A DNA stretch of 64,000 nt from Candidatus Latescibacterota bacterium (GCA_022822725.1 JAJEAN010000007.1:321435-385434), one strand, 5' to 3'. Shown: positions 8,753-18,139, counted from the first letter of the stretch. Numbers and translations are program-made. Notes: generated by a model from the letters alone, not told the origin.

Positions 8753-10215
8753 ATTCGGCCCTGCCCGCCATAAACATCTACGCCGTGATGCCGCAGATCG
8801 TACTCGTGTCCGCCGCGACCGTGGTCCTGATCGTTGGCCTTTTCGAACGGTTTCGCAAGGGGATCCCATACCTTTCCCTGCTGCTCCTCGCGGTATCCGG
8901 CGTCGTTGCCGTGAACCAGCTGGGCCGGGGACCCGTCGCCTTCTCGGACGTTTCTCCCATGATGGTGATGGACGACTTCAGCCTGGTGGCCACCCTGGTG
9001 TTCATCGCCGGTGCCGTGTTGACCGTACTGATCTCCATCTCCTATGCCGAAGCCCGTTCCATCGACCGCGGGGAGTACTATGCGCTGCTCATCTTCGCCG
9101 TGTCCGGCATGAGCATGATGGCGGCGAGCACCGACCTCTTCACCTTTTTCCTGGGACTTGAAGTACTCTCCATATCGCTTTACGTACTGATCGGCTTCGA
9201 ACAGCGGGACGCCGGCTCTAACGAGGGCGCCCTGAAGTATTTCCTGCTGGGCGCTTTCGCCAGCGGTTTCATTCTCTACGGCATGGCCCTGCTCTACGGC
9301 GCGAGCGGCAGCACGGAGTACGACGTCATCGCGCGGACGTTGGGCGGGGAACGCAGCGACGCCGTGAATCTCCTGCTGCTCGGTGGATTGGGCCTGCTCC
9401 TGGTCGGGATCGGTTTCAAGATCTCCATGGTCCCGTTCCACGCCTGGACGCCGGACGTGTACCAGGGCGCGCCGACACCCGTCGCGGCCTTTCTGTCCAC
9501 CGGTTCCAAGGCGGCCGCTTTTGTGGTATTGATCCGGCTGCTCGTTTCGGTATTCCCCGGCCTTCAGATGGAGTGGATCCCGCTGATCTCGGTGCTGGCG
9601 ATCCTCACGATCGCCGTCGGAAACGTCGTGGCCCTGGTTCAGACGAACCTGAAAAGGCTGCTGGCCTACTCGAGCATCGCTCATGCCGGCTACATGCTGC
9701 TGCCCCTCATGGCGGGCAGCCAGGACGGCAGCGCGAGCATCGTCTTCTACCTGATCGTATACACGGCGATGAACATGGGCGCCTTCGGGGTGCTGGCCGT
9801 GCTCTCCGCCCGCGGGATGCCCTGCGCGACGATGGACGACCTGGCCGGCCTGGGCAGCCGCCGTCCCCTCCTCGCCGCGATCTTGGCCGTGGTCCTGTTT
9901 TCCCTGGCCGGCATTCCGCCCACGGCCGGGTTCATGGCCAAATTCTACCTCTTCAGCGCGCTGGTGTACGGAGGATACGTGGAACTGGCCTTGATCGGCC
10001 TGCTTTTCAGCGGCGTGTCGTTGTACTACTATCTGCGCGTCGTGGTATGGATGTACATGCGGCCCGCGGCCGAAGCGCCGGCCGAAGCGGCCGGCCGCCT
10101 GTCCTTCAGCGGCATGACCGCGCTCTGCCTCTCCGCCCTGGCCATCCTGGCCGTGGGCGTTTTCCCCTCCGAACTGCTTCAACTGGCCGAGCAGGCGGTC
10201 ATGACGCTGCCGTAA
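8749..10215 (+). CDS. nuoN: NADH-quinone oxidoreductase subunit N
   Basis: Third antiporter-like subunit of complex I, 488 residues with about fourteen hydrophobic helices. The conserved VPFHAWTPDVYQGAPTPVAAFLS loop is complete, and LLAYSSIAHAGYML and IPPTAGFMAKF follow. Its start overlaps the nuoM stop (ATGA), suggesting translational coupling. It is the last gene of the nuo operon; no hairpin-plus-T terminator is visible after it, but a promoter-like sequence follows at 10266. Confidence 0.95.
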   Translation: MNSALPAINIYAVMPQIVLVSAATVVLIVGLFERFRKGIPYLSLLLLAVSGVVAVNQLGRGPVAFSDVSPMMVMDDFSLVATLVFIAGAVLTVLISISYAEARSIDRGEYYALLIFAVSGMSMMAASTDLFTFFLGLEVLSISLYVLIGFEQRDAGSNEGALKYFLLGAFASGFILYGMALLYGASGSTEYDVIARTLGGERSDAVNLLLLGGLGLLLVGIGFKISMVPFHAWTPDVYQGAPTPVAAFLSTGSKAAAFVVLIRLLVSVFPGLQMEWIPLISVLAILTIAVGNVVALVQTNLKRLLAYSSIAHAGYMLLPLMAGSQDGSASIVFYLIVYTAMNMGAFGVLAVLSARGMPCATMDDLAGLGSRRPLLAAILAVVLFSLAGIPPTAGFMAKFYLFSALVYGGYVELALIGLLFSGVSLYYYLRVVVWMYMRPAAEAPAEAAGRLSFSGMTALCLSALAILAVGVFPSELLQLAEQAVMTLP

Positions 10216-10265
10216 TCCTGGCCGTTCCACCGCTTACGCGCAAGGGCCGGGTACAGCGAATTGGG

Positions 10266-10296
10266 TTGACTTCCGGACGGTTTCACGCCATATATT
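10266..10296 (+). promoter_or_regulatory. Putative sigma-70-type promoter for the prenyl synthase
   Basis: TTGACT (10266-10271) and TATATT (10291-10296) with a 19-bp spacer, slightly long. They lie in the nuoN-prenyl synthase gap and could drive the downstream glycan locus. Confidence 0.45.
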
Positions 10297-10425
10297 CAGG
10301 TATTTCAGCGGGCGCCACAGCCAGCCAACCGGAGAGCATTCATAGACTTCCGAACCATCAGCGCGCCGGTCCAGGGTCATCTCGACCAGTTTGAGCGGAA
10401 GATCAGCGAGATTTCCCAATCCGAC

Positions 10426-11313
10426 GTGGAGGTCATCAATCAGATCTGGGCCCACCTGGTTCGCACCAAGGGCAAACGGCTGAGACCCGCGCTGGTATTC
10501 CTTTCGGCCTCGGCATACGGTACGCCGTGCCGGGAAACCATGCTGGCGGCGTTCATCATCGAGCTCTGCCATACCGCAACGCTGATTCACGACGACGTAG
10601 TGGACCGCGCGACCACGCGCCGCGGTTTGCCCACGCTGAATTCCAAATGGGACAACCACGTCTCCGTGCTGATGGGCGACAACGTGATCGCCAGGGTGCT
10701 GACGCTGATCGCGAAACTCGACTGTTCGCGGATCACGGCGAAGATCGCGGCATGCGTGGAACGGCTCACCGAAGGCGAGTTGCACCAGGCCATTCGCCGG
10801 TTCAACATCCGGACGACGGAGGCGGAGTACTACCGCATCATCAGCAACAAGACATCCTCGCTCATCGCGTGCGGCTGCGATTCCGGCGCATACCTTTCGA
10901 GCCGTTCGGTCGAGACGGCCTGCCGGTTCGGCGATTTCGGCGAGAAACTCGGCATGGCATTCCAGATTACCGATGACATACTGAATTTCACGGGGAACGA
11001 AGACGTCATAGGAAAACCGAGGGGAAACGACTTCCGCGAAGGGACGGTCACCCTGCCGCTGATTCATGCCCTCCGGAACGCTTCCGACGACGGTAACCGG
11101 CGCGTGGAGCAATTGCTGAAGGAGGAATGGAGCGACCGGGTCTGCGACGAGATCGTCGAGTTCGTCCACGTCCACGACGGCATCCGTTACGCGAAGGGCA
11201 AAGCGCTGGCCTACGCGGAGGAGGCCAAGTGGATCCTTCGCAACGAGCCGGACACCCAGGCGAAACGCGCGCTCCTGAACATGGTCGATTACGCCATTGA
11301 ACGGGATCGATGA
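10426..11313 (+). CDS. Polyprenyl diphosphate synthase (start unclear)
   Basis: Trans-prenyltransferase that condenses isopentenyl diphosphate onto an allylic primer, making a quinone side chain or a lipid carrier precursor. Numbered from GTG 10426, KGKRLRP is at residues 15-21, the first Asp-rich motif DDVVD at 56-60, and the second is DDILN at 183-187 with Asn in place of the last Asp. GTG 10426 is the first canonical in-frame start. The family's conserved N-terminal helix is clearly encoded upstream: ISAPVQGHLDQFERKISEI, from about 10357. The only candidate start there with a Shine-Dalgarno sequence (GGAGAG 10331-10336) is ATA 10342, which would give a normal length of 323 residues. Product chain length cannot be told. 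Confidence 0.85.
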   Translation: MEVINQIWAHLVRTKGKRLRPALVFLSASAYGTPCRETMLAAFIIELCHTATLIHDDVVDRATTRRGLPTLNSKWDNHVSVLMGDNVIARVLTLIAKLDCSRITAKIAACVERLTEGELHQAIRRFNIRTTEAEYYRIISNKTSSLIACGCDSGAYLSSRSVETACRFGDFGEKLGMAFQITDDILNFTGNEDVIGKPRGNDFREGTVTLPLIHALRNASDDGNRRVEQLLKEEWSDRVCDEIVEFVHVHDGIRYAKGKALAYAEEAKWILRNEPDTQAKRALLNMVDYAIERDR

Positions 11314-11320
11314 TTCCGGT

Positions 11321-12196
11321 ATGGATACGATATCCGTAATCGTCATTACCTTTAACGAAGAACCGCACATCGATAGCTGTCTGCGGAGCGTTTCCTGGGT
11401 GGACGAAATCGTGGTGGTGGACTGCGGAAGCACCGATCGTACGGTTGAGATCTGTAGCGGTCACGACAAGGTCCGGTTGTATCACGAAGACCGGCACGGC
11501 AGCGGGCAGCAGAAACAGCAGGCGCTGGACCGGGCGGTCTCCGAATGGGTGTTGAACCTGGACGCGGACGAGCGGCTCAGCGAACCGCTTCAGTCGGAGA
11601 TCCGGAACCTGCTCGATGCATCCGCGCCCTGCGACGGCTATCATATTCGAAGGGAGAACTACTTCCTCGCCCGCCACATCCGACATGCGGCAGGCTGGGG
11701 AGACGACCGGCCGCTCCGGCTGTTCCGGCGGAGCAAGACGAAGGTCACACGTACCCAGGTCCACGAGACCTTTGTCGTCGAGGGGCCCACAGGCCGCCTC
11801 GACGCGCCGATGGTACACGACGCCTATACCAGCCTGTACCAGTATATCGAGAAGCTGAACGAGTACACGTCGATCGAGGTGAGGAACCGCCTGAAGGCAC
11901 GGCCGGACCGGAAGATAACCTGGGCGCACATCGCCCTCGCTCCCCTGGGCGCGTTCTGGAAGTTGTACGTGATGAAAAGAGGATATCTCGATGGGATGCA
12001 AGGACTTCTACTTTGCCTGCTCTCATCGGTATCGGTTATGTCCGGGTACGCGAAGACCTGGGAATACGCGATGTACAGAAAGCGGGGCGGCCGGATGTTC
12101 CCGCCCATACGAACCGAGGAAGTACGGACCCGGCAGCCGGGCTACAACCGGTTGATCCGGGGTGGCGACGATGAATTCAACTGGAAGGACGACTGA
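11321..12196 (+). CDS. Family 2 glycosyltransferase, LPS-core (WaaE/KdtX) type
   Basis: Likely transfers a hexose to the growing lipid-linked core oligosaccharide on the cytoplasmic face. The 291-residue protein starts with the GT-A nucleotide-binding strand SVIVITFNEE, has VDCGSTDRT near residues 34-41 and the metal-binding LDADE motif at 80-84. It ends with a hydrophobic, membrane-associating segment around LGAFWKLYVMKRGYLDG. Two similar proteins lie at 20391 and 21202. ATG 11321 was chosen over TTG 11297, which overlaps the synthase gene. The sugar and acceptor are unknown. Confidence 0.85.
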   Translation: MDTISVIVITFNEEPHIDSCLRSVSWVDEIVVVDCGSTDRTVEICSGHDKVRLYHEDRHGSGQQKQQALDRAVSEWVLNLDADERLSEPLQSEIRNLLDASAPCDGYHIRRENYFLARHIRHAAGWGDDRPLRLFRRSKTKVTRTQVHETFVVEGPTGRLDAPMVHDAYTSLYQYIEKLNEYTSIEVRNRLKARPDRKITWAHIALAPLGAFWKLYVMKRGYLDGMQGLLLCLLSSVSVMSGYAKTWEYAMYRKRGGRMFPPIRTEEVRTRQPGYNRLIRGGDDEFNWKDD

Positions 12197-12202
12197 CACC
12201 TC

Positions 12203-13189
12203 ATGGGCCTGAAAGACTCCCTTTACAAGACGGCGTCCCGGTACGAGCCGCTTCAGCGGATCCTGCGTGATTCCATTGTAGCGCGGAAGCTGCGGTTTCC
12301 GGAAGTAATCAGTATCGAAGGGTCCAGTTACTGCAACGCCGACTGCATCATGTGCCCGCGGGAGCTGCTGAGCCGCAAGAAGGGCAACATGTCCATGGAC
12401 CTGTACCGAAAGATCATCGACGAATGTGCCGAGAACGCCCGGTACATCCGGCTCATTCAACCCTTCATGTTCGGGGAGTCCTTCATCAACAAAAAGCTCG
12501 TCGACATGATCGCGTATACGAAGGGTAAACTGCCCCGGGTGCCGGTCAGCGTGAGCACCAACGGTTCACTGATCACACCGCAGAAGGCGCGGGAACTCAT
12601 CGACTGCGGGCTGGACAAGATCAACATCGATATCGACGGGGCGACGGCGGAGACCTTCGAGGCGGTGCGCGTAGGGCTCGACTATGAACAGGTGGTAGAG
12701 AACGCGCGGTACCTGATGGAACTGAAACGGTCCGTCCGCAGCAAGACGCCGGAAATCACGGTGACCATCATCAACATGGCCGAGACCCAGCATGAGATCG
12801 ATGCGTTCAGGAACCTCTGGACGCCCATCGCCGATCACGTGGTGGTGCAGAGCTACACCACCTGGACGGGGAGCGTGGAAGACAAGAACGTGGGCGACCA
12901 GGCCGAGGCGTCGGCCGCCGGCGGTTTCACCTTCCCCTGCAAGCATCCCTGGGAGGAATTCGTCATCGCGAACGACGGCCGGGTGTCCATCTGCTGTCTT
13001 GATTTCGACTTCAAGGTAGAGGTGGGCGACGTCTCCAGGCAGTCGATCAGGGAAGTCTGGAACGGCGCCCCGATCCAGGAAATCCGCCAGAAGATGATCG
13101 AGAACCGGTACGACGAACTCGAGATCTGCAGCCAGTGCAACAACTACATCTTTCAGACGGAATGCGCCTGGCACCAGGTGTGGAAGTGA
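12203..13189 (+). CDS. Radical SAM protein with SPASM-like C-terminus
   Basis: The 328-residue protein has the radical SAM CxxxCxxC motif at C44, C48 and C51 (YCNADCIMCP), which binds the 4Fe-4S cluster that cleaves S-adenosylmethionine. The C-terminal third is cysteine-rich (FPCKHPWEEF, ICCLDFD, CSQCNNY), as in SPASM auxiliary-cluster domains. Such proteins modify peptides or sugars and related small molecules. It lies 6 bp after one glycosyltransferase and 73 bp before another, so a role in surface-glycan building is plausible, but the substrate is unknown. Confidence 0.82.
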   Translation: MGLKDSLYKTASRYEPLQRILRDSIVARKLRFPEVISIEGSSYCNADCIMCPRELLSRKKGNMSMDLYRKIIDECAENARYIRLIQPFMFGESFINKKLVDMIAYTKGKLPRVPVSVSTNGSLITPQKARELIDCGLDKINIDIDGATAETFEAVRVGLDYEQVVENARYLMELKRSVRSKTPEITVTIINMAETQHEIDAFRNLWTPIADHVVVQSYTTWTGSVEDKNVGDQAEASAAGGFTFPCKHPWEEFVIANDGRVSICCLDFDFKVEVGDVSRQSIREVWNGAPIQEIRQKMIENRYDELEICSQCNNYIFQTECAWHQVWK

Positions 13190-13262
13190 TGCCGGGGTAC
13201 CTGCCCGGCAAACCGTAGTCGTCCCCGATCCGATCCCGCACGCCATCGTTTAAAGGATTGCC

Positions 13263-14408
13263 ATGGCCGGCATGGCGCCCGCGCGCATCCTGCAGGTATG
13301 TTCCTCCCTGGCCTGGGGCGGCACGGAGATGCACGTTCCGATCCTGGCGGGAAAACTCCGGGATCGTGGTCACGACGTGCGCCTGGTGCTTCACCCCGAT
13401 GGTTCGATGGCCGACGAGGCCCGTGAACGCGGTTTCGCGGTGGAAACCGTCCCGATCGGCGGCTACGTGAACCCCCTTTCGACCTGCGCGCTGCGGCGTT
13501 GCATCCGCCGCTTCCGGCCCCGCGTCCTCCACCTCCACCTGTCCCGCGATCTCTGGCAGACCGTGCCCGCCGCACGGCTGGCGGGGTTCGAGGGACCGCT
13601 CCTGCTCACCAAGCACGTCGGTTCCTACGTAACGAAGAAGGATCCGCTGCACCGCTGGCTGTACCGGCGCGTTTCCCGCGTCATCACGGTATCGGAGACG
13701 CTGAACAGGAACGTGCGGGAGACCTGTCCTGTTCCGCCGGACCGCGTGGTGACGGTGCATCCGGCCCTGGACCTGGAACGGTTCGATCCGGCCCGTTACG
13801 ACCGGGAGCGCACGAGAAGATCGATCGGGATCGCCTCCGAAGCCCTTTTGGTCGGGACCGTGGGCCGTGTTTCGCCGGGGAAGGGTTTCGAGGAGTTCCT
13901 GCAGGCCGCCCGGTTGCTTCGGGACCGCCATCGGGAGATGTCCCTGCGGTTCGTCGTGGTGGGCGAGGCCAGCTTCGGCGAGGAAGCGTACCACGAAGGC
14001 ATCGTTCGCCTGGCACGGGAACTCGGCCTCGGCGAATCTGTGCTCTTCACGGGTTTCAGGCGGGATATTCCCGCCTTGCTGAACGCCATGGACGTTTTTA
14101 TATTTCCTTCCAGAGCAGAGGGTTTCGGCGCGACGGTCATCGAGGCGATGGCCATGGGCGTGGCCTGTGTATCGACCCGGTCGGACGGCACGCTGGACAC
14201 CGTGGAGGATGGCGAAACGGGCCTGGTCTTCCAGGGAGGCGACGCGGCGGACCTCGCTCGCTCGGTCGAAACGCTGCTGAAGGACGAGACGCTCCGCGCG
14301 CGCATCGCTGAGACCGGCCGCGTACGGGCCCGGGAACGCTTCGATCTGGACGCCATGACCGACCGGGTGGAAGCGCTCTACGCCGCCTCAATGGCCCCTC
14401 CCGCCTGA
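13263..14408 (+). CDS. Family 4 glycosyltransferase
   Basis: GT-B fold, retaining glycosyltransferase of 381 residues. The N-terminal acceptor domain opens with ILQVCSSLAWGGTEMHV. The C-terminal nucleotide-sugar domain contains GRVSPGKGFEEFLQA and the typical E-x7-E region in SRAEGFGATVIEAMAMG. ATG 13263 follows an AAAGGA ribosome site. It lies 20 bp before the MsbA-like exporter and is probably part of the same operon. Confidence 0.88.
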   Translation: MAGMAPARILQVCSSLAWGGTEMHVPILAGKLRDRGHDVRLVLHPDGSMADEARERGFAVETVPIGGYVNPLSTCALRRCIRRFRPRVLHLHLSRDLWQTVPAARLAGFEGPLLLTKHVGSYVTKKDPLHRWLYRRVSRVITVSETLNRNVRETCPVPPDRVVTVHPALDLERFDPARYDRERTRRSIGIASEALLVGTVGRVSPGKGFEEFLQAARLLRDRHREMSLRFVVVGEASFGEEAYHEGIVRLARELGLGESVLFTGFRRDIPALLNAMDVFIFPSRAEGFGATVIEAMAMGVACVSTRSDGTLDTVEDGETGLVFQGGDAADLARSVETLLKDETLRARIAETGRVRARERFDLDAMTDRVEALYAASMAPPA

Positions 14409-14428
14409 CCCCCTTATTCGGCCCCCCC

Positions 14429-16381
14429 ATGAATTTGTATCTTCGAGTTCTTTCATACGTAAAACCCTACTGGTACTTCATGGCCGGCGCCGTGGTGTGC
14501 ATGGCCTGTTTCGCGCTGACCAGCAGCGCCACGGTATGGGTGGCCCTGCCCTTTCTGCAGACCCTCTTCGGCCAGGAAACCGTGCAGACGGATCAGGGCG
14601 GGCAGCCCGGGCAGTACGGACAGGCGGTTCAGCCCGGGCAGGGCGGGCAGACCGGGCAGCCGGGGACGCCCGGGCAGCTCGACATAGCCCAGGATTCGGC
14701 GAACCGGCTGGAGCAGCGCACCGGGATGGCGGGCCTGCGCGAGACCTTGAAGGAACGCACCAACGACCTGATCCGGCGTCCGACCAAGCAGGCGACCCTC
14801 GAGCGCCTTTGCCTGATCATCCTGTTCATCCTTCTGCTCAAGAACATCAGCGGTTACCTTCAGGCCTACCTGATGGCCTACGCCGAGAACGGGGTCATCA
14901 AAGACCTCAGAAACAACCTGTATATCCATCTGCACCGACTTTCCCTTTCTTATTTCCACCGGGAACGCACGGGGGAGCTCATCTCCCGCGTTTCCTACGA
15001 CGTCATGAAAATCAACGGGACCATATCGGCCGCCTTCGGCACACTCGTAAAGGAGCCCATGCTGGTCGTGGTCTTCCTCGCGATCCTCCTGATCCTCAGC
15101 TGGCAGTTGACCCTGGTCTCCCTGGTCCTGCTGCCTTTGAGCATCCTCGTCATAACGACGGTGGGCAGGCGCCTTCGCCGGAGCAGCACGGCCTCCCAGG
15201 AGGCCATGGCCGACCTGACCTCGACGCTCCAGGAGACCGTGGCCGGCGTGCGGGTGGTCAAGGCCTTCAACATGGAGTCCTTCGAAATCGGCAAGTTCAA
15301 GCGGCAGACGCAACACTACTTCCGTACACTGCTCCGCCTGACCCACATGCACAACCTGGCCAGCCCCATCACGGAGATTCTGGGCAGCGTCGTGGGCCTG
15401 GCGATCCTCTGGTACGGCGGGCGGCAGGTGCTGGAAGGCGGCCTGCTGGCGCCCGAGGACTTCCTGACCTTCTTCCTGGCCCTCTTTTCCATGATGAAAC
15501 CGGTCAAGGAACTCGGCCAGGTGCACAACCGGATCCAGGAAGGGATCGCGGCCGCCGACCGCGTGTTTTCCGTGCTGGACACGGCCCCGGAGATCACGGA
15601 CGCTCCGGGGGCGGTCCCGCTGCCCGACCTGCGCCGGGAGATCCGGCTCGATCGCGTAACCTTCCGGTACGATACGGCCTCCGATCCCGCCCTGGAAGAG
15701 ATCGACCTGGTGGTTCGGTCCGGCGAGACCGTGGCGCTCGTGGGACCCAGCGGCGGCGGCAAGTCCACCCTGGTGGATCTCGTCGCCCGGTTCTACGACC
15801 CGACCGGGGGGCGCATCGAAATCGACGGGAAAGACCTGCGTTCAGTCACTGTGGCCTCCCTCCGGGAGAAGATGGGCATCGTTACCCAGGACGTGATCCT
15901 CTTCAACGACACGGTCCGCAACAACATCGCCTACGGCGTGACGGACATGCCCCTGGACCGGATCCGGCCCGCCGCGGCCGCCGCGAACGCGGATGCCTTC
16001 ATCGAACAGTTGCCCGATGGGTACGATACGTTCCTAGGGGAGCGGGGCGTGCGGCTTTCCGGTGGGCAGCGCCAGCGCATCGCCATCGCCCGGGCCATCC
16101 TGAAGGATCCCCAGATCCTCATTTTCGACGAGGCCACCTCCAGCCTGGACACCGAGTCCGAACAGCTGGTCCAGGAGGCCATCGACCGGCTGATGAAGGG
16201 GAGGACGGCCCTGGTCATCGCCCATCGCCTGTCTACGGTGCAGAAGGCGGACCGGGTGGTCGTGGTCGACCGCGGCCGTATCGTCCAGTCCGGCGTCCAC
16301 GGGTCGCTGGTCCAGGAAAACGGCCTGTACCGGAAGCTCTACAACCTGCAGTTCCGGGACCAGGAACCCGTCGCGGAATAA
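14429..16381 (+). CDS. msbA: MsbA-like lipid A / lipid-linked glycan ABC exporter
   Basis: Half-transporter of 650 residues: six membrane helices in the N-terminal half, then an ATP-binding domain with Walker A GPSGGGKST (439-447), signature LSGGQRQRIAIARA and Walker B ILIFDEATSSLD. MsbA-type proteins flip lipid A-core across the inner membrane, which fits the surrounding core glycosyltransferase genes. The loop between the first two helices (about residues 55-83) holds a low-complexity tract of PGQ-like units encoded by a GC-rich DNA repeat. That loop should be periplasmic. Export of another lipid-linked glycan is possible. Confidence 0.88.
   Translation: MNLYLRVLSYVKPYWYFMAGAVVCMACFALTSSATVWVALPFLQTLFGQETVQTDQGGQPGQYGQAVQPGQGGQTGQPGTPGQLDIAQDSANRLEQRTGMAGLRETLKERTNDLIRRPTKQATLERLCLIILFILLLKNISGYLQAYLMAYAENGVIKDLRNNLYIHLHRLSLSYFHRERTGELISRVSYDVMKINGTISAAFGTLVKEPMLVVVFLAILLILSWQLTLVSLVLLPLSILVITTVGRRLRRSSTASQEAMADLTSTLQETVAGVRVVKAFNMESFEIGKFKRQTQHYFRTLLRLTHMHNLASPITEILGSVVGLAILWYGGRQVLEGGLLAPEDFLTFFLALFSMMKPVKELGQVHNRIQEGIAAADRVFSVLDTAPEITDAPGAVPLPDLRREIRLDRVTFRYDTASDPALEEIDLVVRSGETVALVGPSGGGKSTLVDLVARFYDPTGGRIEIDGKDLRSVTVASLREKMGIVTQDVILFNDTVRNNIAYGVTDMPLDRIRPAAAAANADAFIEQLPDGYDTFLGERGVRLSGGQRQRIAIARAILKDPQILIFDEATSSLDTESEQLVQEAIDRLMKGRTALVIAHRLSTVQKADRVVVVDRGRIVQSGVHGSLVQENGLYRKLYNLQFRDQEPVAE
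14591..14677 (+). repeat. Period-9 GC-rich repeat inside the exporter gene
   Basis: Tract of degenerate 9-bp units of the form GGGCAGNCC, read as Pro-Gly-Gln or Gly-Gln-X. It lies between the codons for the first and second membrane helices of the MsbA-like protein. Confidence 0.75.
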
Positions 16382-16391
16382 GGGACGGCCG

Positions 16392-17537
16392 ATGATGTGG
16401 TATTCGATCGAGAAATGGCTTAAGACCCGTGTCCTCAAATGGCTGGCCGCCCATCCCCTGGGCAATCGCCGCGCGCCGCCCGGTGCGCTCGATCCGGATC
16501 GCATCCGTCGGATCCTGATCATCCGCAAGCACGATCAGTTCGGTGATTTCCTGCTGACCACCCCGGCGATCCGCGCGTTGCGGGCGCGGTTTCCCGCCGC
16601 GCACCTCTCCCTGGTGGTCCGCGCCTACCTGCACCCCGTGGCGCTCAACAATCCTGACGTGGACGAGGTCCTGCTTTTCCACGAATCCGGTTTCCGCTGG
16701 CGGCCCCGGGACATCCGGTCCTTCGTCGATCTCATGCGCGACCCTGTCGACCTCGCCGTCGTGTTCAACACGGTCTCCCACTCCTTTTCCAGCGACCTCA
16801 TCGCCTGGCTTTCGGGCGCCCCCGTGGTCATGGGACCCGCGGCGCCCACCTTCGACCACCTCGATCACAATCCCTTCTACACCATCAACGTACCGGTGAA
16901 CCCCGAACCCAGGCACCAGATCCAGCGGAACCTGGACGTGGTGCGGCACGTGGGCGCCGATACGGACGACCTGTCCTACCGTTACGCCATGACCGAGGAG
17001 GAACGCGCGGCCGGCCGAGAGGTGATCGACGGCCTGGCCGGGGATCCCGGGAAGCCCGGCGGTCCCGTGGTCGCCGTCCACTTCGGTACCGGGGACGCGA
17101 GGAAGCGGTACCCCGTGGAGCAGCTGGCCCGCGTCTGCGATGGGTTGGTTGCCCAACGCTCCGTCCGCATCCTGGTCATCCCCGCGCCGGGAGAAGAGGC
17201 GCTGCTGCGTGCGCTGCGCGAAGCGGCATCGGGTCCGCTTCACGGCGCACCGCCCCTTTCGCTACGGGCGGCCGCGGGTGTGATCCACGCCGCGGACCTG
17301 CTCGTATGCAATGACACCGGGGTCCTCCACCTGGCCGCCGCCGTGGATACGCCCACCTTGTCCTTCCACGCCACCAGTGATCCGGCCTGGTGGAAGCCAC
17401 CCGGCGGAAGGCACCGTGCTTTCTACGCGGCGAGTCAACGGATCGAGGAGATCCCGCCGGACCGCGTGTGCCGTGAAATAATCGCCATGCTCGATGATTC
17501 CGGCCGCGGCGAAACCGGCGAGATCATCCGGGTCTGA
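16392..17537 (+). CDS. Heptosyltransferase-family (GT9) glycosyltransferase
   Basis: GT-B fold protein of 381 residues. It contains IRRILIIRKHDQFGDFLLTTPAIRAL, the typical start of the ADP-heptose:LPS heptosyltransferase fold, and near the C-terminus CNDTGVLHLAAAVDTPTLSFHA, matching the family's sugar-nucleotide site. A Gly/Pro-rich linker (GDPGKPGGP, encoded near 17037-17070) joins the two lobes and resembles the local GC-rich repeats. The first 35 residues are an extra basic, amphipathic segment. It starts 10 bp after the exporter gene. Confidence 0.87.
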   Translation: MMWYSIEKWLKTRVLKWLAAHPLGNRRAPPGALDPDRIRRILIIRKHDQFGDFLLTTPAIRALRARFPAAHLSLVVRAYLHPVALNNPDVDEVLLFHESGFRWRPRDIRSFVDLMRDPVDLAVVFNTVSHSFSSDLIAWLSGAPVVMGPAAPTFDHLDHNPFYTINVPVNPEPRHQIQRNLDVVRHVGADTDDLSYRYAMTEEERAAGREVIDGLAGDPGKPGGPVVAVHFGTGDARKRYPVEQLARVCDGLVAQRSVRILVIPAPGEEALLRALREAASGPLHGAPPLSLRAAAGVIHAADLLVCNDTGVLHLAAAVDTPTLSFHATSDPAWWKPPGGRHRAFYAASQRIEEIPPDRVCREIIAMLDDSGRGETGEIIRV

Positions 17538-17563
17538 GCCCGGTACGGGGCGGCCTAATTCAC

Positions 17564-17592
17564 TTGACACAAGCCCTGCCGGCCCATACCAT
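17564..17592 (+). promoter_or_regulatory. Putative promoter upstream of the methyltransferase gene
   Basis: TTGACA (17564-17569), 17-bp spacer, TACCAT (17587-17592; 4 of 6 consensus). It lies in the 101-bp gap after the GT9 gene. Confidence 0.5.
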
Positions 17593-17638
17593 GTTGCCCG
17601 CTCAGGCGAACGCCTCCATGGCACGGGAACGGGTGAAC

Positions 17639-18139
17639 ATGGCGACCAAACTCGATCTGGGTTGCGGACCTTTCGGGAAGCTGGAAGGGTCCGTCGGCCT
17701 GGATATCAACGATGCGGCGCACGTGGACGTCGTGCACAGCCTGGACGAATACCCCTATCCGTTCGACGACGAGCAGTTCGATCATGTCGAGATGTCGCAT
17801 ATCCTGGAGCATATCCTCCACCCGGCCCGGGCCATGGACGAAGTGTACCGCATCGCGCGGCCCGGGGCGACGATCCGCATCGTCACGCCCCACTACACGT
17901 CGCAGTTGTCCTATGGCGACCTGACGCACTATCATCACTTCGGCTACGTGACGATCACCCAGATGTGCCGGGACGGGCGGTTCCGGATGGACGAATGCAG
18001 GCTGATCTTCAGCGACGTCTACCGGGTGCTGGGCATCAGCCTGCTCGCCAACTGGTTTCCCCGCAGATGGGAGAAATACCTCGCCTTCATCTTCCCCGGC
18101 ATGTACGTGGAGGCGAAGCTGACCGTAGTCAAGTCCTGA
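17639..18139 (+). CDS. SAM-dependent methyltransferase, class I
   Basis: Compact 166-residue protein that begins almost at motif I (KLDLGCGPFG, residues 4-13), followed by SVGLDIN with the acidic residue that holds the SAM ribose, then FDDEQFDHVEMSHILEHI and a YRIARPGATIRIVTPH strand. Similar small proteins occur in surface-polysaccharide clusters, but the acceptor cannot be predicted. ATG 17639 suits the family N-terminus; ATG 17618 is an in-frame alternative. A promoter-like TTGACA-17-TACCAT precedes it. Confidence 0.78.
   Translation: MATKLDLGCGPFGKLEGSVGLDINDAAHVDVVHSLDEYPYPFDDEQFDHVEMSHILEHILHPARAMDEVYRIARPGATIRIVTPHYTSQLSYGDLTHYHHFGYVTITQMCRDGRFRMDECRLIFSDVYRVLGISLLANWFPRRWEKYLAFIFPGMYVEAKLTVVKS

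Noticed and set aside
6890-8869. A 659-codon minus-strand open frame across nuoL and nuoM
   Set aside because: Antisense to membrane subunits; the charged, histidine- and glutamine-rich translation is typical of reverse-complemented hydrophobic codons.
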